NCBI RefSeq assembly: GCF_905163445.1 | Contig: NC_053181.1 | Location: 20,806,001-20,870,000 of the forward strand | Source of the DNA: Pararge aegeria | Taxonomy: Eukaryota > Arthropoda > Insecta > Lepidoptera > Nymphalidae | Direction of reading: 5' to 3' | DNA: 64,000 nucleotides | In this document: positions 33,451 to 43,440 of the stretch, one piece after another | Layout: every line of letters begins with the position of its first letter | Position numbering within the stretch: position 1 is the stretch's first letter | The notes under the pieces: model-generated | The model's input: the letters and a program-made list of their open reading frames with translations, nothing else | Database searches by the model: none | Told to the model about the DNA's origin: nothing | Program-made: the position numbers and the translations under genes

Positions 33451-33480
33451 CGGTGGTAGCCCAGTCATGGGCTACCACCG
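33451..33480. repeat. perfect 13-bp hairpin with 4-nt loop
   Basis: cggtggtagccca, loop gtca, tgggctaccaccg. The GC-rich stem stands out in AT-rich sequence and is not followed by a poly-T run of note. It sits just upstream of a SINE-B-like body. Confidence 0.9.
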
Positions 33481-33544
33481 TAAAGGGAGGGCCCTTTCAG
33501 GTAGCCACAGTACGACTAGGTGGTGCACCTCTAGCTTTTTTATA

Positions 33545-33720
33545 CTTGTTTTAAGGGTGAAGGAAGAAATGTTGAGGAAACCAGCGTGCCTCCATAATCT
33601 TCTAAAAGGCGTGTGAAGTCTAGCAATCTGCATTTAGCCAGCACGGTGTACCTACTTCGGCCTAAATCCTTTTCGAATTACAGGTAACCTGCCCTTGCCC
33701 TATGATGGGCTGATAATAGA
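33545..33720 (+). mobile_element. degraded SINE (family B)
   Basis: Recognisable pieces are gggtgaaggaagaaatgttg, aaaccagcgtgcctccataa, gtgtgaagtctagcaatctg and ccagcacggtg. The body and tail are diverged. Confidence 0.6.
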
Positions 33721-33784
33721 TTATTAACCAACTCCGATTTAATAACTTGTAAGGCTGTGAAGTGTTGTTTGTGTTGTTAAGTGG

Positions 33785-34005
33785 TAGCTAGATAGATAGG
33801 GTAGGAGATTGACTTCACTTTCGGAGGCCGAGTTCGAACGGTGAAGGAAAACATCGTGACGAAACCGGCATGCCTGGGAGTTTTACATAAAGTTCTCAAA
33901 GGTGTGTGGAGTCCACCAATCCGCACTGGGCCAGCGTGGTGGCCTTAACCCCCTTCTCATTGTAGGAGACCCATGCTATATAGTGGGTTGGTAATAGGTT
34001 GATGT
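33785..34005 (+). mobile_element. SINE (family B)
   Basis: Has the B box-like gccgagttcgaacggtg, gaaggaaaacatcgtgacga, ccggcatgcctgggag, gtgtggagtccaccaatccg and gggttggtaataggttgatg. The tRNA-like head is partly degraded. Confidence 0.7.
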
Positions 34006-34039
34006 GATGAGGCTGTGTTGGGAATATTTCTTACGTCTC

Positions 34040-34310
34040 AATATACAAATTTGCAACTTGGAAATCCGGGGGCGAACCTTATTGACTGACATAGCTCAAA
34101 GGATCAAGGTGAGGTTGAAGTGGCAGTGGCCTCGTCATGTAGTAGGACTGATGGTCGTTGGAGCAGACGTAAAAACCTTGCATCGTCATGTGCAGTTGAA
34201 CAACCTTTAGCCCGTTGGACAGATGAACTTAATAAGGTTGCTGAAAGCAGCTGGATAAGAAAGATGGAAGACCGTACGTGTTGGCGCCTTCTTGTACAGA
34301 TCTATTGCTA
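34040..34310 (+). pseudogene. RTE-type LINE ORF2 C-terminal relic
   Basis: Translation in two frames gives LTDIAQRIKVRLKWQWPRHV and then LARWTDELNKVAESSWIR followed by EDRTCWRLL. This is the same region as in 20860-21290 but from a more diverged family member. It follows the SINE-B tail directly. Confidence 0.65.
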
Positions 34311-34767
34311 GTAATTCTGCTTTTTTTGACCCTATGCACCGTTTTAATAAACAGATAGCAGAAGTAAAACTTACTTACTTGCAACATATTAAGTTAAAAT
34401 TTAACTCAAGAATTACTTACAGCTTATAATATTTCTTTTTACAGTGTTTTGGATGCTCAGTCACAGAAAAAAAACAATGTAGAACATACAATAGTTTGTG
34501 TAATTCAGTAATCATTCATCTATACTTATGCGCTATTTGGATTTGTATGCCCAAATCATGTGAAGTTTTGAGCGAATATACTTAATATTTCCATGAAATG
34601 TATACCAACAATTATCTAAATAATTCCTGATGAAATAATAAATTCCACAGACGAACTTTTGTGTGCCCAGTAATAACGATAAAAGATATAAAAAAATAAA
34701 GAGACAAAAGAGAGTATGTCTGTTGTCTCTCGTGGGCTTACTGCCTGGTTGTTATATATAAAGTTAC
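34311..34767. other. unassigned intergenic sequence
   Basis: AT-rich, no feature recognised. Confidence 0.35.
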
Positions 34768-35202
34768 TAGCTGTTGCCCACGACTTCGTCTGCGTTTGAT
34801 TTTTTTATCGATGTGGCATTCAATTTAGTTGTAATTCTAAAAAAAATTAAAGTATTCTGTATCGCTAGGCACTTTAGGAATGAGGACTTCTGTCCTCCAT
34901 CTGCAATCACATTCAGATCTACACAAAGTTTGGGCAAAATTAAACATATATTATAACCTCTATAGTACAAAAATAATTATTTAAATCGGTTATAAATTTG
35001 TCGGAGTTACGGTGTCCAATCGTCAAACACTCATCCCCTCTACCAAAGGAACCGAGCTTAATGTTGGTATAAAAAGTATCCTATATTACTTTTAACACTT
35101 CCAAGAATATGTGTATAAAATTTCATGAGGATCGGTTAAGTAGTTTTTGCGTGAAAGCGTAACAAACAAACTTACATTGACATTTATAATAATAGTAGGG
35201 AT
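34768..35202 (+). repeat. dispersed lepidopteran repeat (family E), copy 2
   Basis: Starts actagctgttgcccacgact and ends ttataataatagtagggat. It differs from copy 1 by small indels and keeps tcatgaggatcggttaagta. Confidence 0.75.
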
Positions 35203-35787
35203 TACTTATTTACCAGGAAAAGACAGTCATGCACAAAAATAACAAAAAGACTTAGCTTAAAAATAAAAGAGCACTGGCACAAGTCTCTTGCTATGTCAAC
35301 ACCCTTGTGCCCCCCATTGTCCACAAATTACTAAAATATTATGTTTTTTTGTGATAGTTTGTGTTCAGTTTTTTTTTTTTTTTAAATCCAACTATCGTAA
35401 TCCTATAATATTATTTCATAACGACTGACGTGCTCACCAGAGCTTCAAAGGACAAGTTAAACGGAAAATGACCTTCAAAGGTCGGAAATGGTTAGGTATA
35501 CCTACTCAGGTAGTCCACCGCAATCCGCAAGGCCAATAGAGCAGTTCCAATTTTAGCTGCAAATGCCTCGGAAAGGTCGCGCCTCCCCTCGCTAACAACG
35601 TTACGGAGGGATATCTTCAAGATGACCAGGAGTATAAATTACGAAGGTGGCATTATGATTTTTCTTTTGTACTAATATATTATCTTATGTTACTCACATT
35701 CCTTCCAACTATTTCTATGCCAAAAATCAAGTTAATTGGATGCATAGTTAAGGCGTTAAGCAACGACAAACAAACAGATACACTTTT
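35203..35787. other. unassigned intergenic sequence
   Basis: No gene. At 35735-35790 a piece gttaaggcgttaagcaacg with gacaaacaaacagatacact resembles repeat tails. Confidence 0.35.
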
Positions 35788-36084
35788 ATAAATTTAAAAT
35801 GCATATAAAAATTTTCGGAACCGACAGGATTTGAACCTGCGACTCTCTGGCAATCGCGGCCTGAGTGCTTCCTCCAATTAAAAGTAGATCGAAACTGCAA
35901 CGTTTCCTACTAGATGATGCTACAGTCGCTATAAGACTGATGTGAAAGGCATATACTTATTTCAGCATCGACGGTAGGAGAGCCGTAGCTTAATTGGAGA
36001 AAGCGCTCAGGCCGCGATTGCCAGAGAGTCGCAGGTTTAAATCTTGTCGGTTTCGCAATTTTTATATGCATTTTAAATTTATAA
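35788..36084. mobile_element. inverted pair of tRNA-like SINE heads (family D)
   Basis: Left arm 35788-35882 and right arm 35988-36084 are inverted copies of a tRNA-like unit: gccgtagcttaattggag, gccgcgattgccagagag, tcgcaggtt-aaat-ttgtcgg, then tttatatgcattttaaattt. The roughly 105-bp spacer is unique. The tRNA-like D arm and T arm are visible, but the anticodon loop is not canonical, so neither copy is called a tRNA gene. A third partial copy is at 51355. Confidence 0.75.
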
Positions 36085-36770
36085 AATTGATAATTCCTCC
36101 AAGTGCAGGTAAAAACACTAATAAAAATTATAAAAATTATCAACAAATACACTTTCGCATTTATAATTTTTCGCGTTTCTTGCGCGTGCCTTTCCCCTTT
36201 CCACGCTGCGGCTTTAACGAAACTCTTTGGCTAGAGATCATCGTCGACAACTTTCAAAAATTTTTTTCTAATCACTTACTTTACATGATAATTTTTCTGT
36301 AATTTAAATACCAGATGTAACCAGTTCACACAAAATATTTATAATTAATACATATGAAAAGAAAAAAATACATTTATTCATGTTAAGTGTTACAATCAGT
36401 ACATCCTATATTAATATAGTCACAGACTGTCCGTGTGAGCCAACAGATAGAAAGGGTGTACAGCTCAGCATTTGCCATGCATAATAAGTACTCGTAAATA
36501 TATACACGGTGCAAATAAAAATCTGCCTGGTTTTTGCGGTTTATAGCGAACCAGCCCGCGTTCTCCATTAGCGTCTATCACGTGGTTTTGTTTTACTGAA
36601 TTAAAAGTAGCCCATGTAACTCTCCGTCCTTTAACCTAACTCAAGATATTTCGATTAGGTAATTATTTATGGCTTAAAGTATGGATAAACAAACATACAA
36701 AAACACTTGTGCGTTAATACACTAAGTAAGTATTAATTAAAATAAATTTTCATTGAATTCCGGAAAGTAA
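36085..36770. other. unassigned intergenic sequence
   Basis: No gene or recognised repeat apart from ggataaacaaacatacaaaa (36680-36700), a repeat-tail-like stretch. Confidence 0.35.
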
Positions 36771-37232
36771 ATATACAACGTGTAACCGAATTACGAAATT
36801 ATGTTGAAGGATGCATAGCCATAAGTATATTTCATAAAGAATCAATCACCCTGTAAAAATATTAAATCAAAAGATATATATATTAAATAAATATATTCTA
36901 AGTATTAGAATATATTGAACGGCCTTGACGGCCGACTGGCGCAGTTGGCAGCGACCCTGCTTTCTGAGTCCAAGGCCGTGGGTCCGATTACCACAGCTGG
37001 AAAATGTTTGTGTGATGAGCATAAGTGTTTTTCAGTGTCTGGGTGTTTATATGTATTTTCTAAGTATTTATGTATATTATTCATAAAAATATTCATCAGT
37101 TATCTTAGTACCCATAACACAAGCTACGCTTACTTTGGGGCTAGGTGGCGATGTGTGTATTGTTGTAGTATATTTATTTATTTATTTATTTACTAATGAT
37201 AACTCTATTGAAAAGACCGACACGCGCATAAC
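36771..37232. mobile_element. TIR-bounded element (family R), copy 2, split by a SINE
   Basis: Left end atatacaacgtgtaaccgaa, then gttgaaggatgcatagccat and aaatattaaatcaaaag. After the SINE the copy resumes with aactctattgaaaagaccga and breaks off at cacgcgcata. The right half is missing. Confidence 0.7.
36926..37191 (+). mobile_element. tRNA-derived SINE (family A) inside family R copy 2
   Basis: Full-length copy, ttgacggccgactggcgcag to the TTTA-repeat tail. The B box is altered (gggtccgattaccacagc). Confidence 0.9.
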
Positions 37233-37298
37233 ACAAGCTACGTTTATTTTGACGCTAGACGGCGTTGTGTGTATTGTCGTAGTATATTCATTTATTTA
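37227..37298 (+). mobile_element. SINE (family A) 3' fragment
   Basis: gcataacacaagctacgttt, gctagacggcgttgtgtgta, then the TTTA-like end. Only the tail part is present, fused to the broken family R copy. Confidence 0.7.
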
Positions 37299-37335
37299 GT
37301 AATGATTGCTATCTAATATAAATAATAAAATAAAT

Positions 37336-37580
37336 AACAAATATACTTCGACAATACACACACCGCAATCTAGTTTTAAAGTTAGCGCAGCTTGTGTTAT
37401 GGGTACCAACAGAACTGGTGAATATTTTTATGAATAATATTCTTTAATACTTATAATATACAGATAAACACCCAGAAAAAATTCATGTTCATCACACATA
37501 CATTTTCCAGTTGTGGGAATCAAACCCACGGTCGTGGACTCAGAAAGCAGGGTCACTGCCCACTGCGCCAATCCCCGTCT
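37336..37580 (-). mobile_element. tRNA-derived SINE (family A), reverse orientation
   Basis: Reads aaatatacttcgacaatac to ccagttgtgggaatcaaacc and cactgcgccaatccccgtct. The start sequence is diverged (agacgggg). Confidence 0.85.
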
Positions 37581-37694
37581 TAATATTTTAAAGCAGATGG
37601 TCTTATTAACGTGCAATTGATGTTTCCGCATGTATCTTGTACAAATGTCACCTCAGTCTGCATTCCTAAAACTATATCACGTGTAGCAGTCACT

Positions 37695-37824
37695 CAGTGG
37701 CGTGCACAGGGTTTTCGACCAGGGGATCAAAGCAGAAACATGGAAAATTTCCCCTCCAATACGAGTTACATAAAATAATTTGGATATGCAGTGGTTTTGT
37801 GTTCGTATGAAGTGCACGCCACTG
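37695..37824. mobile_element. hAT-like MITE (CAGTGGCG family), copy 3
   Basis: 130 bp with ends cagtggcgtgcac and gtgcacgccactg, flanked by a perfect 8-bp duplication cagtcact (37687-37694 and 37825-37832). This is the cleanest copy. Confidence 0.95.
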
Positions 37825-37832
37825 CAGTCACT

Positions 37833-38269
37833 CGAGTCTTAATTTAGTCCCCTACATTCTGTCGTAGGTAAAAGAAGTTGACCAGTATGTTTTGTAGCTC
37901 CAGGGGCGCATTAGTCCGCTGATGATAGCTAGGGGTCGCCGTCGCTGTCCATCAAGAAGCCCCTGAAACATAAAGCGGGCGTAAAAAACAACATCTTGCG
38001 CTAACACTGAGTCCACTCGCAGATTCTGTTACATAAAATGTTTGATCTTGAGGCGTCTTTTTTTTTAGACAATATTTTCCTTGAAGACTGGAATACCTTT
38101 GAAGTATAATTATTTTGTATCCTTCCGGTATTCGCTTTCGCTGCCATCTTCAAAGAAACCTTCAAAGGATGAGCATCCGATTAACAGGTTTGAGGTAACT
38201 GTAGTGCTTTTCAGCGGCCGATGTAGAGAGCTATGCTTCGACTATCTCTACGTAAATTATAACACACGT
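37833..38269. other. unassigned intergenic sequence
   Basis: No supported gene. The 103-codon frame at 38081-38392 runs into the SINE-B copy and is not called. Confidence 0.35.
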
Positions 38270-38480
38270 TATCGGCGTCTACAGAGCACGGGTGAACTCT
38301 CAAAAAGTTTAGGGGGTCGTTATCCCCCTCGCTGGCCCAACGCGGACTGGAAGACCTCACACGTCTGTCGAGAAAAAACTCGTATCTTCTAAATGTTAGA
38401 GATGCGTGCTGGAGTTTAAACTCGGTCCCATCAAACGGGAGGACGAAGTCTTACCCACTTGGATATCACCGCTTCGTTAC
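38270..38480 (-). mobile_element. degraded SINE (family B), reverse orientation
   Basis: Contains ctacagagcacgggtgaact, ccctcgctggcccaacgcgg, cctcacacgtctg, and near the 3' side a B-box-like taaactcggtcccatcaaac with cttacccacttggatatcac. Confidence 0.6.
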
Positions 38481-38484
38481 GCAT

Positions 38485-38992
38485 ATACAACGTGCAACCC
38501 AATTACGAAATATAATATGTTGAAGGATGCATAAGTATATTATCTGTATATTATAAGTATTTATGTGTATTATATTCATAAATAAATATTCATCAGCTAT
38601 CTTAGTACCCATAACACAAGTTACGCTTACTTTGGGGCTAGGTGGCGATGTGTGTACTGTCGTAGTATATTTATTTATTTATTTATTTATTTTATAAGGA
38701 ATCATCATGTAAAATATTAAATCAAAAGAAGCATATTTATTTTACCATACAAACGAATTCAAAACATTCTAAATGTGTACTTATGACAACCCTATTGAAG
38801 ATAAAAGACCGACACACGCTTAGTACCTACTCTACGCGACGCGTACCTTATAAAGTGGCAGGAGTCACACAATTTCTAATTTTGCATGTAATGTTAGGGC
38901 TGTATCTGATTTCTTTCAGTAAAACTATGACAGTGATTTAGTCAAAAACTATTAGGATAAGTACTATTTCAGTTTTCATTTACACGTTGTAT
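38485..38992. mobile_element. TIR-bounded element (family R), copy 3, split by a truncated SINE
   Basis: Left end atacaacgtg (38485-38494) pairs with right end cacgttgtat (38983-38992). The interior matches copy 1: gttgaaggatgcataagtat, gacaaccctattgaagataa, tctacgcgacgcgtacct, gttagggctgtatctgattt. Subtracting the SINE, the unit is about 355 bp. Confidence 0.8.
38541..38692 (+). mobile_element. 5'-truncated SINE (family A) inside family R copy 3
   Basis: Begins at tatctgtatattataagtat, so the tRNA head is absent. It continues ttcatcagctatcttagtac, gctaggtggcgatgtgtgta and a TTTA-repeat tail. Confidence 0.8.
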
Positions 38993-39415
38993 AGAACAAA
39001 AGACATGGTCATTCCACAATCGTTATTCGATACGTTCAAATTGTTCTTCTAAGTTTTCAATTTTCAGCTCGGAGTTATTACCGTGTTCCATTTTGTGTTA
39101 ACGTCGGCGTTTCGTTTCTCTGTCACGTTTGACGTTTCCTGGAAAATTGGAAAATAAGACGCTTGAGAGAGTTGCTTTCTATGTTAAGGTAATAAATGGA
39201 AATAAATATGTATAACTCTGTATAAAATTACGTTCGTGCTGTTTGTACTTAAAAGGCGGCCCTTGAAAATTACCTTTGGCATATTTGGTGATTTTTCTGG
39301 TGGCTGCCAAACGCGGTGATCTATCATTTCCATACGTAACGCAACATTATTTTGTAATTCGGTTGCACGGTCGGTACTCACATTATACATTATTTTGTAG
39401 TTCGCTATAAATATT
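38993..39415. other. unassigned intergenic sequence
   Basis: Moderately AT-rich, without a supported gene. Confidence 0.35.
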
Positions 39416-39588
39416 ACGACGGTCGATTTGCGCAGTGGGCAGTGACACTGCTTTTAGAGTCCACGGCCGTGGGTTCGAATCCCACAACTGGATGATGTTT
39501 GTGGGATGAACAAGAATGTTTTATAGTGTCTGGGTGTTTATCTGTATATAATAAGTATTTACGTATAAATAAATAGCACTCGCGGGCA
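39416..39588 (+). mobile_element. 3'-truncated SINE (family A)
   Basis: Head acgacggtcgatttgcgcag, B box gggttcgaatcccacaactg (the closest to consensus in the window), and body to about 39575. The usual tail is missing, probably through the rearrangement next to the MITE at 39597. Confidence 0.8.
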
Positions 39589-39596
39589 GTGGCGTG

Positions 39597-39784
39597 CATA
39601 GAGGGTATGCACAGGGTATGCAGATGATACACAATGAAGAAAATCTCCAGCACGAGCTATAAATACTTAAGGGATGGCTTTTTATAACTCTTGCATTGCC
39701 ATACTTAAGTTTTTAATAACTCGTTCTGAAGATATTCTTTACCTTATATCATCTGCATACCCTGTGCATACCTTCTATGCACGC
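39597..39784. mobile_element. hAT-like MITE (CAGTGGCG family), copy 4, right end deleted
   Basis: Starts cagtggcgtgcatagagg; the long inverted arms include agggtatgcacagggtatgc and gcataccctgtgcatacctt. The right end stops at tatgcacgc and goes straight into gggcgaag. The expected last bases and most of the second target copy are gone, consistent with a deletion of about 10 bp. Confidence 0.85.
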
Positions 39785-39875
39785 GGGCGAAGTAAGATGC
39801 GTATGAGAAAAAATTACCTGTAAGTTGTGTTATATTTTGTAAGTTATTTGCGGACGAATTCGCAGGAAACTACTA

Positions 39876-39928
39876 GTACAGAATCATCATTATATCAAAA
39901 ATGGGTTGATATAATGATGATTCTGTAC
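39876..39928. repeat. perfect 22-bp inverted repeat, 9-bp spacer
   Basis: Arms 39876-39897 and 39907-39928 are exact inverses (core gaatcatcattatatca). The right arm is continuous with the SINE-B copy that follows, so the left arm looks like a templated inverted copy. Confidence 0.9.
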
Positions 39929-40085
39929 CGGCTTACTACAGGCCACGGATCTCCTCCCACAGTGAGAAGGGGTTACGACCGTAGTCCACCACGCTGGCCA
40001 AGTACGCATTGGTGGACTTCACACATCCTTGCGGACGTTACTCAGAACTCTCTGACATGGAGGTTCTTCTTCACTGTTAAAGAAA
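39929..40085 (-). mobile_element. SINE (family B), reverse orientation
   Basis: Contains cggcttactacaggccacgg, gaccgtagtccaccacgctg, ttggtggacttcacacatc and ttcttcactgttaaag, the inverse of the family B body. Confidence 0.7.
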
Positions 40086-40427
40086 GTGATATTTTAAATT
40101 ATTAACCCAAACCTTAGTACATAATATTAAAATTGGTGGGTAAGAAATTTAAAGTTGGCAAAAAGCAAAGGGGACTGGGTAGGTATATGGACCTGTTGGC
40201 GCGCTGCCAGCGCAAAGCAGGTGGCTTTGCAGACTTAGTTTTAATGGAAAATTGCTATTGCTTAGTCGCCGAGTTTATAGCTAGGTACGTTAGTTTCGTC
40301 ATATTATTATGAAGCTTTACTAACTGTGTCCTATGACACCCCCCGTCAATTCAACTTACAATAATCAAGTCAATTGGTTGCTTAGTTAAGACGTTTAGGA
40401 AGGACAAAACATACACACTTTTGCATT
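40086..40427. other. unassigned intergenic sequence
   Basis: No gene. The end (40355-40415) resembles the repeat tail gttaagacgtttaggaagga. Confidence 0.35.
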
Positions 40428-40628
40428 TACAACGAAAAAATATAGTGTTGACGGGTGCATAAGGATTTTCATAAGGAATGTAAAGATATTAAATAGTATA
40501 ATAACAAAAAAAGCCTATTTATTTTTCCATACAATTATATAAATATATTTATATTGTTTATGCCAACCCTATTGAAGATAAAACACTGACGCACACATAG
40601 TACCTACGCGTACCTAAAGAAGTGACTC
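40428..40628. mobile_element. TIR-bounded element (family R), copy 4, truncated
   Basis: Has gttgacgggtgcataagg, tatttatttttccatacaat, ccaaccctattgaagataaa, cacatagtacctacgcgtac. The similarity ends near 40628, and the right TIR is absent. Confidence 0.6.
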
Positions 40629-40962
40629 TACGTGAAGTCTGTAGGGTGGTATGGCTAGTGCCATGGCCATATCAGACAAGCACCGATAAAACTTAAAAAG
40701 ATACCTACTATACTATGATTTAGATTAGCGATATGAATTTATTATAACTGCCATACACTTACTACCATGTGAGAGCGCAGTATTTGTAAATCTTTATTTT
40801 GGAAACAAGCAACTGCTGAGTTTAATGCTGGCTACTTCACAATAGAATCTGGAAGCCAAAAGACTGGAAGTTTCAAAATTGTCAAATTAGTTAGTAATTA
40901 TTACTGTAATTTTCTAACGGAAGTAACGCCAACATTTTACTCTTTCATCAAAATATAATAAT
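40629..40962. other. unassigned intergenic sequence
   Basis: No gene. The block ccaacattttactctttcat near 40930 recurs inverted near 63607-63622 (gatgaaagagtaaaatgttc). Confidence 0.35.
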
Positions 40963-41031
40963 AAAAAACGAAAAACGAACGAAAAAACTAATCTAAGTGA
41001 GATTAGTTTTTTCGTTCGTTTTTCGTTTTTT
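40963..41031. repeat. perfect 32-bp inverted repeat with 5-nt loop
   Basis: Arms 40963-40994 and 41000-41031 are exact inverses (aaaaaacgaaaaacgaacga at the outer end), with loop aagtg. It would form a very stable DNA or RNA hairpin. Confidence 0.95.
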
Positions 41032-41057
41032 CGTTCACTTTCGTGCGTAAAGGTTAG

Positions 41058-41113
41058 TTTATTAAAAAAAAAAGTGTAACACGCGTACACGCACACACTT
41101 TTTTTTAATAAAA
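41058..41113. repeat. second inverted repeat next to the 32-bp palindrome
   Basis: tttattaaaaaaaaaagtgt and, after about 16 bases with acgcgtacacgc, the near-inverse acacacttttttttaataaa. The pair with the palindrome upstream suggests one compact fold-back element. Confidence 0.75.
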
Positions 41114-41407
41114 GCCGTGCTAAACTCCATAACATAAGTGAATAGATAGTTATTATTTGCGTCATACTAAGCCTATTTAGCTAACAGACACTGAAGCCGC
41201 AACGTTTTCCTTATATTCGTTACGGAGAAGCGAAACGTTGCCAGCTTTCACAATAGTACCTACTAATAGGCAGTCGCTTTCTCCGCAAATTATTTCAATT
41301 TTAGAATACATACTTACTGAACCGCCGGTGTGCGGCTGGCACTAAGCGTTACCGAGGGAAAACTTTAGTAAAACCCAGTCAGTGCTTTTGCACAAGCTAT
41401 ACTTCCT
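41114..41407. other. unassigned intergenic sequence
   Basis: Nothing recognised. Confidence 0.3.
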
Positions 41408-41825
41408 TTTTTTTTTTTTTAATTCCACTACAAGTTAGCCCTCGACTGCAATCTCACCTATTGGTTAGTAATGATGCGGTCTAAGATGGTAGCGGGCTAT
41501 TAGGGAGTATGGAAGATATAGTCGTAGGTAGTTCTACGCGACATTGCACCGGAACACTTTGTCGGGTTGGTAACTAGCCTCGGCCAAACCCTCCCACCAG
41601 ATCACACCTCGAGACTTCCAAATACAGGTTTTTTCCAAACTTAAATGGAGGTCTTAGCCTATTGTTTTGTAATGAAATTTAGATAACAAATCATTTTTCA
41701 TTTTTTTTTTTCATTTTCACACCAGAGAAAATTCAGTAATTATAAATTTCCTAATACCAGGAAGCAAACCCGGGACCGCCTATTTAAATTCAAAGCGCTA
41801 ACCGTTTCGCGGGAGGTCGTCGAGT
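41408..41825 (-). mobile_element. tRNA-derived SINE (family C), reverse orientation
   Basis: Reads poly-T, ctacaagttagccctcgact, gatggtagcgggctatt, ccctcccaccagatcacacc, then ggaagcaaacccgggaccgc (inverse B box) and aaagcgctaaccg (inverse A-box side). It matches 1-316 with an insertion of about 60 bases around 41630-41720. Confidence 0.75.
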
Positions 41826-42379
41826 TTATTTAAAATACATTTTTATTCTTCACATACTTACAAAAATTTTTAATTCAAAAAGTCCTTTGAAATTGTGACA
41901 ACTCAATTATTTTCATTACTTACTTCGGTAATAGTTACATTGGATGTTGCCTCTGACGATATTACTGTAACAATTGGTCAAGGATGGCTGAAATATGTTA
42001 CAGAAGTATTAGACATAACATTATCAAGATATCGAATAAATACAGCATCTATTGTTGTTCCATATCTTGTCGTACTTTCTCCTGGAGTGTTATTGATTTC
42101 TAGTTGAAATTCTTCTTGTACGAATGTAATTAATGGCATTGATTCATTTATTCAATAATAAATGCTTTAATTGAGGCCAAATACCCATATGACAAAAACT
42201 ACAAAAAGTACTGTGAAGATAAGCAAATATGTAGAGACTACGATCTTAAATCAAATTAATATTTCAAATAATATTTACAAAAAAATGAAAAAAAAAATTT
42301 AAATGACAATTACAAAATTTCAAAAACTGAAAAAATAAAATAATTCTAATAAAATCAATATTATCAGTACCTACTATAT
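41826..42379. other. unassigned intergenic sequence
   Basis: The 70-codon frame at 41895-42107 has no domain and is not called. Confidence 0.35.
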
Positions 42380-42555
42380 ATATAAAATAATAGTGGACCC
42401 CAGCGCCATCTGTCGGGCTGATTTGTGAATCTAAACCATCCAGGGTGCCACCCAAACGCATACCAAAAAATTCATTCAAATCGTTCCAGTCGTTTAGGAG
42501 GAGTTCAGTGACACACACACACACACACAAAAAAAAAATATATAAAGATAGTCAC
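42380..42555 (+). repeat. dispersed lepidopteran repeat (family G)
   Basis: ccagcgccatctgtcgggct, gggtgccacccaaacgcata, cagtcgtttaggaggagttc and a CA/A-rich tail. I recognise the consensus from lepidopteran genomes; no second copy is in this window. Confidence 0.55.
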
Positions 42556-42840
42556 AGATCAGACTTTAAATAAAACTTACGTTTACCGGTTTTAAAAATT
42601 ATTACCCGTAGACTACGAATACTACATAATATATTCCATCATATAGCGTTGCGTCGCCACTTCCCGTATCACCACGCCAATAATCAGGTTTACCCTCGCC
42701 TATAGATGTTTCACATCAAAAAGATTTCAAGAATCTTCAAAAATACCTACTCTCTTACACCTACTGCTATCATAACATAATCAGAGCTCGTTTGCTCAAA
42801 GCAATTTCATGTCACTCCTCGTATAAAAAGATGCAATCAT

Positions 42841-43137
42841 TCAATTGAGACCCCTAACTATCGCCGGCGTGTCCTGCTGGGGGACAGTGGGCAAACATAT
42901 CAAAAATAATAATAATAATATGTTTTGTCGACCCTTGTTATTCCGATTGTCGTTTCAGTCAATGGTCTTCTCGCGAAAAGCTTCGACCAACATCTTAAGA
43001 AGCTTTCGCTTGGTTGTTGGATCAAGGGTCGGATACAGAAGGCAGTAGTCCTTGAAAACGGTGTGTATTGTGAGGAGGTTCCTCACTCTGGAGCCCTGAC
43101 CGCCAGCGAAGGGTGGTGGTGGTTTTTATTGTTTTAA
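42841..43137 (+). pseudogene. LINE ORF C-terminal relic
   Basis: The frame at about 42925-43137 reads STLVIPIVVSVNGLLAKSFD, then QHLKKLSLGCWIKGRIQKAV, a C-terminal pattern I know from arthropod LINE polyproteins. The original would continue with a few more residues; here the end is rearranged. A small ATA/AAT repeat expansion (42905-42920) interrupts the upstream part. Confidence 0.55.
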
Positions 43138-43200
43138 GCATTGTTAAGAATTAAAAAAAAAAGAAAATGAATAAATAATAAAATTAAAAACAGTATAATA

Positions 43201-43440
43201 ATAAATATACTACGACAGCTCACATCGCCATATAGCCCCTAGTAAGCATAGCTTGTGATATGGGAACTAAGATAACTGATGAATATAAAATACAAAAATA
43301 TTATAATATACCTACGGATAAACACTGAGACACTAAAAACATTCATGTTCATCACACAAACATTTTCTAATTGTGAGAATCGAACCCACGGCCTTGAACT
43401 CAGAAAGCAGGTCGCTACACACTGCGCCATTCGGCTGTCG
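43201..43440 (-). mobile_element. tRNA-derived SINE (family A), reverse orientation, old
   Basis: Inverse copy from aaatatactacgacagctc to attctaattgtgagaatcga-type sequence and cactgcgccattcggctgtc. Many substitutions make it one of the oldest copies. Confidence 0.8.

Noticed and set aside
35985..36058. Possible tRNA gene on the plus strand (and inverse at 35820-35882)
   Set aside because: A and B boxes and two arms are visible, but the anticodon loop lacks the conserved T33 and has a mismatched stem, and the unit is repeated with shared non-tRNA 3' sequence, so it is a SINE head.
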